Shown here piece by piece: positions 32,211 through 37,792 of a stretch of 37,792 nt of DNA. Both the position numbers and the translations under genes were made by a program. The notes beneath the pieces are model-generated. The model worked only from the letters and a program-made list of their open reading frames with translations, was not told the DNA's origin and did no database searches. This DNA comes from Deltaproteobacteria bacterium (GTDB lineage Bacteria; Desulfobacterota; Desulfuromonadia; Desulfuromonadales; BM103): positions 1-37,792 of the forward strand of contig JAGXHL010000021.1 in the NCBI GenBank assembly GCA_024636215.1, in the 5' to 3' direction. Positions within the stretch are counted from its first letter, which is position 1, and every line of letters starts with the position of its first letter.

Positions 32211-34685
32211 ATGCTGAATTTCTTCTACGACAGGCTGATCCTCGCCTATCCCCGGACAGTCTTGCTGATTATCCTTCTGTTGGTTACAGGCCTGGGGTAC
32301 CAGGCCCGCAACCTTGAGATTGATGCCTCGGCGGAAACCCTGGTCCTGGAAGATGACCAGGATCTGAACTTTACCCGCCAGGTCAATGAAGTTTATGGCA
32401 GTTCAGATTACCTGATCATCTCCTATACACCTCATGACGATCTTCTCTCAGATGACACCCTGGCTGATCTGGCGCTGTTGAGGGATGAGCTTGCAGCCCT
32501 TGACGGCGTTGAGTCAGTCACCACCATTCTGGATGTCCCTCTTCTGCAAAGCCCGGTTCGACCGATCAAGGAACTTGTCCACGACGTGTCGACTCTTGCG
32601 ATGCCATCTGTCGATCGAGAGTTGGCTCGCAAGGAATTTCAGACCAGCCCTATCTACAGGAATCTTCTGGTCAGTCCCGATCTGCGCACCACGGCTTTGC
32701 AGGTGAACCTGCCGGAAGACACTCTTTACAAGAGCTTGCTGGAGCATCGCAATCAATTGCGGCAGCAATCTGAAGCGGGCCAATTATCTGCTGCCGGGCA
32801 TGAGGAGTATGAAGCTGTCCAGAACCGCTTCAAAGCCCATCGCGATGCCATGCGTGAGGCGCAGCATCGTAATATCGCAGAAGTCAGGGCGGTTATGGAT
32901 GCCCACCGGGACAAAGCTGTGCTCTTCCTTGGTGGTGTCAGCATGATTGCCGACGACCTGATTACCTTTATCAAACACGATCTGTTGATTTTTGGCCTCA
33001 GTGTCATTTGTCTTCTGGCCATGATTTTGTGGTTGATCTTCGGCCAGCTGCAATGGGTCTGTCTGCCATTGCTGTGCAGCGTTCTTTCCGTCGTAAGCAC
33101 CTGTGGACTGTTGGGGGTGTTCGGCTGGGAAGTCACTGTGATCTCCTCAAACTTCATCTCGCTGCAGCTTATCCTCACCATGGCGGTTGTCATCCATCTC
33201 ATTGTCCGTTATCGGGAACTGATTTGTCATCAACCGGAGGCTGACCAGCGGCAGCTGGTATCAGAAACGGTACTCTCCATGGCCAAACCATGCTTCTTTA
33301 CTGTGATTACAACCGTAGCCGGGTTCAGCTCCCTGCTCCTTTCCAACATCCTGCCGGTCATCAACTTCGGCTGGATGATGAGCGCCGGTATCTGTGTCTC
33401 GCTGCTTTTGACCTTCATTCTCTTTCCTGCACTGCTGATGCTGCTGCCTCAACGCATCCCGGTTATCTGCAATATACGTTTCTCCTTCACGACTGTGCTG
33501 GGTCGCCTTACTGAGCAGCGTGGTGGCCTTGTCCTCTCTATGGGAGCTCTGTTGTTGCTTTTCGGCATGGTCGGTTCGTCCCGGCTGGTGGTCGAAAACA
33601 GTTTCATTGACTATTTCAGGCAATCAACGGAACTCTACCAGGGCATGAAGGTGATCGACGAACAACTCGGAGGAACCACGCCCCTTGACGTGCTGTTGGA
33701 TTTCGAGGTGGAAGCTGCCCCTGAGCCATTGCCTACAAGCAACGAGCCGCAAGGCCTGCTGGACGAGTTTGAGGCAGAATTCGCAGAAGAAAGCACTGGT
33801 TCGCAATACTGGTTTACTGCACAACGCATGCAGCAGGTCGAAGAGGTCCACAATTATCTCGACGCTTTGCCGGAGACGGGCAAGGTCCTCTCTTTGGGGA
33901 CGATGCTGAAAGTCGGCAGGAGCCTGAATGGAGGCGAAGACCTGGATAACTTCCAGCTGGCGTTGATGTACAACGAATTACCGGAATACTACCGCAGTAT
34001 CATCTTAAGCCCTTACGTTTCCGTGGAAAATAATCAGGTGCGCTTTTCCTTACGAGTTCGCGATTCTGAAAAGAATCTCAGACGCAACGAACTCCTCAGG
34101 ACGATCAAACAGGATATGGCCCGGGAACTTGGTCTCGAACCTGAACGGGTGCGCCTTGCCGGTTTGCTTCTGCTCTATAACAATATGTTGCAAAGCCTTT
34201 TCACCTCGCAGATTGAGACGCTTGGAGCGGTCGTAATGGCTCTGCTGTTGATGTTCCTGGTCCTTTTCAGATCACTGAAGATCGCTCTTATTGCCATTTC
34301 CCCGAATCTGCTTTCGGTTGGTACTGTGCTGGGATTCATGGGGTGGTCGGGTATCCCACTCGATATGATGACCATCACCATTGCGGCTATCAGCGTCGGT
34401 ATTGCCGTCGACGACACCATTCATTACATCCACCGCTTCGAACGTGAATATGCACGCGACAGAGACTATATTGCCGCAATGCATCGCTGTCATGCGAGTA
34501 TTGGTTACGCCATGTATTACACGTCGGTGACCATCATTATCGGTTTTGCCGTGCTGGTGCTTTCGAACTTTATTCCAAGCGTTTACTTCGGCTTGCTCAC
34601 CGGATTGTCTATGGTCATCGCTTTGCTGACGTCTCTGACTCTTTTGCCCAGGCTAATAATCTCTTTACGCCCTTTCGGCCCTTGA
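32211..34685 (+). CDS. MMPL/RND-family transporter, partner of MlaA-MlaC
   Basis: This 824-residue inner-membrane protein has the RND/MMPL plan: TM1 at residues 13-32, a periplasmic domain (about 35-240), a block of five helices (about 250-420), TM7 (about 440-460), a second periplasmic domain (about 465-660) and five final helices. The SVGIAVDDTIHYIHRF segment is the RND motif, whose aspartates would carry protons. It resembles HpnN-like lipid exporters. Its place directly after mlaC, three bases from its stop, suggests it is the inner-membrane engine for the MlaA-MlaC lipid pathway here, a role normally taken by MlaFEDB. Substrate is inferred only. Confidence 0.88.
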   Translation: MLNFFYDRLILAYPRTVLLIILLLVTGLGYQARNLEIDASAETLVLEDDQDLNFTRQVNEVYGSSDYLIISYTPHDDLLSDDTLADLALLRDELAALDGVESVTTILDVPLLQSPVRPIKELVHDVSTLAMPSVDRELARKEFQTSPIYRNLLVSPDLRTTALQVNLPEDTLYKSLLEHRNQLRQQSEAGQLSAAGHEEYEAVQNRFKAHRDAMREAQHRNIAEVRAVMDAHRDKAVLFLGGVSMIADDLITFIKHDLLIFGLSVICLLAMILWLIFGQLQWVCLPLLCSVLSVVSTCGLLGVFGWEVTVISSNFISLQLILTMAVVIHLIVRYRELICHQPEADQRQLVSETVLSMAKPCFFTVITTVAGFSSLLLSNILPVINFGWMMSAGICVSLLLTFILFPALLMLLPQRIPVICNIRFSFTTVLGRLTEQRGGLVLSMGALLLLFGMVGSSRLVVENSFIDYFRQSTELYQGMKVIDEQLGGTTPLDVLLDFEVEAAPEPLPTSNEPQGLLDEFEAEFAEESTGSQYWFTAQRMQQVEEVHNYLDALPETGKVLSLGTMLKVGRSLNGGEDLDNFQLALMYNELPEYYRSIILSPYVSVENNQVRFSLRVRDSEKNLRRNELLRTIKQDMARELGLEPERVRLAGLLLLYNNMLQSLFTSQIETLGAVVMALLLMFLVLFRSLKIALIAISPNLLSVGTVLGFMGWSGIPLDMMTITIAAISVGIAVDDTIHYIHRFEREYARDRDYIAAMHRCHASIGYAMYYTSVTIIIGFAVLVLSNFIPSVYFGLLTGLSMVIALLTSLTLLPRLIISLRPFGP

Positions 34686-34817
34686 CGGTGAGACAGATAT
34701 GCACAAGATGTTAGACTCGGTAGTGTGGTCATGATGACCTTGTGTTGATCTGCTGTTTACCGTTTAGTCTGTTCAAAATGACAGCCTCTTAGGCCTTTCT
34801 CTAAAAAGGAGCCGGTT

Positions 34818-36362
34818 ATGCTCGGTCATCTCCTCACGCTCTTGGTGCTTTTTTCAATATTTATCTCCGGCTGCGCCATTAACCCGGTGACCGGTGAAAA
34901 CGAGTTCAACTTTGTCTCACAGCAAGCAGAACTCAAAATTGGTGCTGAGCAATATGCGCCAAGTCGCCAGATGCAGGGAGGCGATTACCTGGTAGACCCT
35001 CAGGTCACTGCTTATGTGAGTGGTGTCGGCAACCGGATTGCCGCTTTCAGCGATCGGAAGCTGCCATACGAATTCAAGGTCATTAACGATTCAAGCCCGA
35101 ACGCCTGGGCGCTGCCTGGAGGTAAAATTGCGATCAATCGCGGCTTGCTCACAGAGTTGCAGAGCGAAGCAGAATTGGCCGCTGTTCTCAGTCATGAGAT
35201 CGTCCACGCAGCAGCTCGACACAGTGCTCAGGGTATGGAGCGGGGGCTCTTGCTGCAGGGCGCTGTGCTGGCGGCCGGGTTGGCGGTCGGTGAAACGGAT
35301 TATGCGGACTATGTGGTTGGCGGTGCCGGTCTTGCCGCTAATCTGCTTAGCCAGAAATACGGCCGTGATGCTGAGAGTGAGTCGGATTATTACGGCATGA
35401 AATATATGGCCCGCGCAGGATACGACACGAAGGCGGCAGTGACCCTGCAGGAAACCTTTGTCCGTTTGTCCGAGGGCAGGAACAGCAACTGGCTGGAAGG
35501 ATTGTTCTCCAGTCATCCACCATCCATGGAACGCGTTCAGGCGAACCGCAGAGCGTTGCAAGACTTCCCGCCGGGTGGTGAAGTCGGCCGGGAGCGTTAC
35601 CAGAGCAAGATTGCTTCGCTGCTCAAGGACAAGGCGGCTTATGATGCTCTTGATAGTGGTCGCAAGGCACTCAAGGAAGGGCAGGTTGACGCTGCATTGG
35701 CCTCTGCCCAGAAGGCCCTTTCAATACAACCGCGTGAGGCTCTGTTCCATTCACTGCGTGGCGACGTGCGCTTCAAGCAGAAAAACTATCAGGATGCCGT
35801 GGTCAACTACGACCGTGCTCTGCAGCACAACAATGATTTTTTTCTCTTTTACCTGCAGCGGGGTCTGGCCAACGAGAAGTTGGGCTACAGAGATAAGGCC
35901 TATGCCGATCTGGAGCAGAGCGTGAAACGACTGCCAACTGCACCGGCTATGAAGGTTCTGGGCGACATATCGCTGGCCAGGGGCAATCAGCAGGAAGCAA
36001 AAGCTTTCTATCGTAACGCCGCTAACTCCAAATCACCCGAGGGCCAGGAGGCCCTGGCCTCACTGATTCGATTGGACCTGCCGGACAATCCGCAAAATTA
36101 TCTCCCTGTTCGTCTTGGTCTTAACAGTGAAAAGTACCTTGTCGCTCAAGTTGAAAACTCAACGCCTGAAACTGTGACTGATATCGCCATCGCGATTGTG
36201 TTTAATGATGCCGGCGGCCGTCGACAGCAAGTGCAAATCATGGCTCCGGGAAAAATTGGTCCTGGCGGTAAACTCCTCGTTTCCACGGCAATCGGACCTG
36301 ACCCCAAGATCTCTAATGTTGACGGCAAGGTGATTAAAGCGCGTGTGGTTTCGCAGCGCTAG
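34818..36362 (+). CDS. M48 family metalloprotease with C-terminal TPRs (BepA-like lipoprotein)
   Basis: This 514-residue protein has a lipoprotein signal (LLVLFSIFISGC), an M48 peptidase domain with the zinc motif HEIVH at residues 126-130 and the downstream acidic ligand in the DAESESDYYG segment, then TPR-like repeats (about residues 285-390) and a C-terminal beta domain. It resembles BepA/YfgC and LoiP-type periplasmic proteases that guard outer-membrane protein assembly and degrade misfolded LptD or BamA. ATG 34818 follows AAAAAGGAG. It lies 132 bases after the transporter. Its TAG stop is the first base triplet of the palindrome at 36360. Confidence 0.9.
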   Translation: MLGHLLTLLVLFSIFISGCAINPVTGENEFNFVSQQAELKIGAEQYAPSRQMQGGDYLVDPQVTAYVSGVGNRIAAFSDRKLPYEFKVINDSSPNAWALPGGKIAINRGLLTELQSEAELAAVLSHEIVHAAARHSAQGMERGLLLQGAVLAAGLAVGETDYADYVVGGAGLAANLLSQKYGRDAESESDYYGMKYMARAGYDTKAAVTLQETFVRLSEGRNSNWLEGLFSSHPPSMERVQANRRALQDFPPGGEVGRERYQSKIASLLKDKAAYDALDSGRKALKEGQVDAALASAQKALSIQPREALFHSLRGDVRFKQKNYQDAVVNYDRALQHNNDFFLFYLQRGLANEKLGYRDKAYADLEQSVKRLPTAPAMKVLGDISLARGNQQEAKAFYRNAANSKSPEGQEALASLIRLDLPDNPQNYLPVRLGLNSEKYLVAQVENSTPETVTDIAIAIVFNDAGGRRQQVQIMAPGKIGPGGKLLVSTAIGPDPKISNVDGKVIKARVVSQR

Positions 36363-36526
36363 CAGCCTGTCGGACTATACGGGCCGAAGCGAAAATTTGG
36401 ATGTTTGAGAACAGATTTTAGCTCGTTTGCAGGTTCATAGCCGTAGCTATGGACCAAAAAGGAGCTGAAATCTGGACCAAACAGCCGGATTTGCAGCCGG
36501 CTCATGGATAGTCCGACAGGCTGCTA
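36360..36526 (+). repeat. Long interrupted palindrome (about 167 bp) starting in the M48 stop codon
   Basis: Perfect 19-bp ends, TAGCAGCCTGTCGGACTAT (36360-36378) and its complement at 36508-36526, enclose further nested pairs: AGATTTTAGCTC (36413-36424) with GAGCTGAAATCT (36462-36473), and GGTTCATAGC (36432-36441) with GCTATGGACC (36446-36455) closing a CGTA loop. GGGCCG also pairs with the GCCGGCTC segment and AAATTTGG with CCGGATTT. The first arm includes the TAG stop of the M48 gene. A broken relative is at 1798. No gene lies inside. Confidence 0.9.
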
Positions 36527-36545
36527 TGGACAAAGCAAAAATCTT

Positions 36546-36572
36546 TTCACCACCCGCTCTGGTGAATCTTTT
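36546..36572 (+). terminator. Terminator-like hairpin after the palindrome
   Basis: TTCACCA (36546-36552) pairs with TGGTGAA (36560-36566) and is followed by TCTTTT. It probably ends the M48 transcript. Confidence 0.65.
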
Positions 36573-36624
36573 ATGAACCTGAATCTATAGCTTGAGTAAA
36601 GTACATAAGTGGATTTTGCAGTTA

Positions 36625-36801
36625 GTGTCCATCCGGAAACTCCGGATGGACACGGTGCAGTTTTCGATCTGGAAACGAGCAATTTTTCGCAAGGTCAAAG
36701 AAATCAAGGATTTGAGCGGAGGCGTAGTACTTTACGCCGCACAATCAAATCCGCTGATTGACGCAGAGATTGCGGAAAAGGGCCGTTTCCGGACGAAAAC
36801 T
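36625..36801 (+). repeat. Structured dispersed element, copy 3 (upstream of Pycsar-effector-like gene)
   Basis: A leading perfect 13-bp hairpin, GTGTCCATCCGGA/TCCGGATGGACAC (36625-36653), is followed by the long hairpin: AGTTTTCG 36659-36666 with CGAAAACT 36794-36801; CTGGAAACG 36669-36677 with CGTTTCCGG 36784-36792; TTTTTCGCAA 36683-36692 with TTGCGGAAAA 36770-36779; GGATTTGA 36708-36715 with TCAAATCC 36745-36752; GGCGTA 36721-36726 with TACGCC 36733-36738. A frame of 53 codons (36646-36807) spans it and stops just before the AAGGAG of the next gene. Confidence 0.9.
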
Positions 36802-36818
36802 AGTTAAGGAGACCAGGA

Positions 36819-37325
36819 ATGGAGCAAACCGGTAAAGAAGAGGCTATATTGCCGCGGCTGTTGGCAAGCAATGCTTTACGCGCCAACCTGTCCAAGCACA
36901 TGACGCTCAATCAGATGGCCGATCACAAGGCCTCGATGATTATGACCACAGCCTCTCTGATGCTGACGATTTCGGTGACGCAGTACGATAAACTCGGTTT
37001 TCAGATCTTTGCAATTCTGATGGCCACAGGGGGACTGGCAATCCTGTTTTCAATCTTTGCCATTATTCCGGTTCTGCACGTGAAGGGTGTTCTGAATCTT
37101 TTTTATTTCAGATCTTTTGAGCAGGTCAGCGAGGAGGAGTTCAAGACGGCTTTCAAAGAAACTCTGGCTGATAAGGAGAAATTATACGACGCATATCTTC
37201 GGGAGATTTATTACCTGGGCAAACATCGACTGACCCGAAAGTATTTCTGGATTCGCAACGGCTTATGGTCGCTTCTGACTGGACTGGTTGTTGCCGCCAT
37301 AATAACAAGTCTACGCTTTTTATAG
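36819..37325 (+). CDS. Pycsar effector-like membrane protein (DUF5706/PycTM type)
   Basis: This 168-residue protein has the N-terminal ADHKA motif (residues 34-38) at the mouth of the first membrane helix (about 39-56), a second helix (about 60-86) and a third near 146-166. The order ADxKA, helix pair, soluble alpha domain and final helix is the plan of Pycsar TM effectors, which open the membrane when a phage-induced cyclic pyrimidine nucleotide binds. No cyclase gene is visible in the window. DUF5706 proteins also occur outside defence loci, so function is open. ATG 36819 follows AAGGAG by seven bases. The structured element copy 3 ends 17 bases upstream. Confidence 0.72.
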   Translation: MEQTGKEEAILPRLLASNALRANLSKHMTLNQMADHKASMIMTTASLMLTISVTQYDKLGFQIFAILMATGGLAILFSIFAIIPVLHVKGVLNLFYFRSFEQVSEEEFKTAFKETLADKEKLYDAYLREIYYLGKHRLTRKYFWIRNGLWSLLTGLVVAAIITSLRFL

Positions 37326-37450
37326 TGCTTTGCAGCCCTGGATTATTCTTAGCAATGTCAGTAAGTTATTGAAAAATAGCCTTTTTTAGCTTGCGCTACG
37401 GTTGAAAGGTGATAATAATTATAAGTACACTGGACTGGCGGAGGTGTTTC

Positions 37451-37693
37451 ATGCCCGAACATGTATTTCTTGGCAAAACCGAGCGTTCCTATATCGATGT
37501 CATCCTCAAGGACGGCACCTACCATCATTTTACGCCCCGTGTTCTTAACGTCCTGCTGGAGAGTCATCGTGTACATAAGTTCAAGAGGTCTGGTGGTTGG
37601 GCCACGGTCGGAGTCGACCCGGTTAGATCCCGGAAAGAAACACCTGACATTGACAACTATGGCGGACTTGATCGCAGGACGACGCACCACTGA
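37451..37693 (+). CDS. Small hypothetical protein
   Basis: This 80-residue protein starts at ATG 37451 after GGAGG; the frame is open earlier but the ribosome binding site fits this start. It begins MPEHVFLGKTERSYIDVIL and ends in DNYGGLDRRTTHH, a tail like the GxxRR endings seen on small proteins of this lineage. The middle (RVLNVLLESHRVHKFKRSGG) could form a helix followed by a strand. No signal peptide or membrane segment is visible. I recall similar short proteins in Desulfuromonadales but cannot name a function. Confidence 0.75.
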   Translation: MPEHVFLGKTERSYIDVILKDGTYHHFTPRVLNVLLESHRVHKFKRSGGWATVGVDPVRSRKETPDIDNYGGLDRRTTHH

Positions 37694-37764
37694 TTGCTGC
37701 TGATAGTGACACTCCACTGATAGTTGACCTGCACTGTATATTGTGTAGGCTTTTTTGTGTTCTA

Positions 37765-37792
37765 AGCCCTCAGCCCTCAGCCCTCAGCCCTC
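37765..37792 (+). repeat. Heptamer tandem array (AGCCCTC)4, running off the window
   Basis: Four perfect AGCCCTC units fill the last 28 bases and reach the window edge, so the true length is unknown. The unit differs from the octamer arrays but shares their intergenic location and the leading AGC. Confidence 0.9.

Noticed and set aside
36592..36645. N-terminal extension of the copy 3 frame
   Set aside because: It lies upstream of the shared region, is absent from other copies and covers the leading hairpin.

Overview
This window is chromosomal DNA of moderate GC, most likely from a Desulfuromonadales bacterium (Desulfobacterota, the Geobacter/Desulfuromonas/Pelobacter relatives). The placement rests on the gene order rimP-nusA-ylxR/L7Ae-infB-DUF503-rbfA-nrnA-truB-rpsO-pnp-M16 peptidase-dut, together with a small c-type cytochrome, a PilZ protein and small proteins that look lineage-restricted. 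I did not assign a genus.

Layout. (1) 1-1743: the 3' remnant of a MocR-type aminotransferase regulator followed by an EamA-family exporter. (2) 1944-3108: holC (DNA polymerase III chi) and rsmE. (3) 3114-3455: two arrays of a related 8-bp repeat in opposite orientations, with a promoter between them. (4) 3466-5879: trmJ, an unknown gene and rlmD, overlapping end to end. (5) 5923-20173: the transcription/translation/RNA-decay operon from rimP to pnp, continuing through an M16 peptidase, dut, a DUF493 gene, a YciO-type gene, a PDZ protein and an unknown Cys-tailed protein. (6) 20222-24339: small accessory genes (cytochrome c, LapA-like, thioesterase, solute-binding lipoprotein, PilZ, small membrane proteins). 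(7) 24590-36362: an envelope block of tamA-tamB, mlaA-mlaC-MMPL transporter and an M48/TPR lipoprotein, devoted to outer-membrane assembly and lipid movement. (8) 36363-37792: a repeat-rich spacer, an orphan Pycsar-effector-like membrane protein, a small unknown gene and the start of a heptamer array.

The protein-coding part is mostly ordinary core genome. The unusual content is in the spacers. A ~140-175 bp element occurs three times (13874-14016 +, 23787-23955 -, 36625-36801 +). It folds into one long interrupted hairpin, and the copies differ by paired, base-pair-preserving changes, which points to selection on structure. The two plus-strand copies lie just ahead of rpsO and of the Pycsar-effector-like gene. 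Other spacer elements are a 167-bp interrupted palindrome beginning in the stop codon of the M48 gene, a MITE-like insertion with inverted ends and 10-bp direct repeats that carries a REP-like G/C-rich core, and octamer arrays (GCTGTAAG and relatives), one of which begins inside the stop codon of the M16 peptidase gene. All functional statements come from reading the sequence and from family knowledge; no database search was run.
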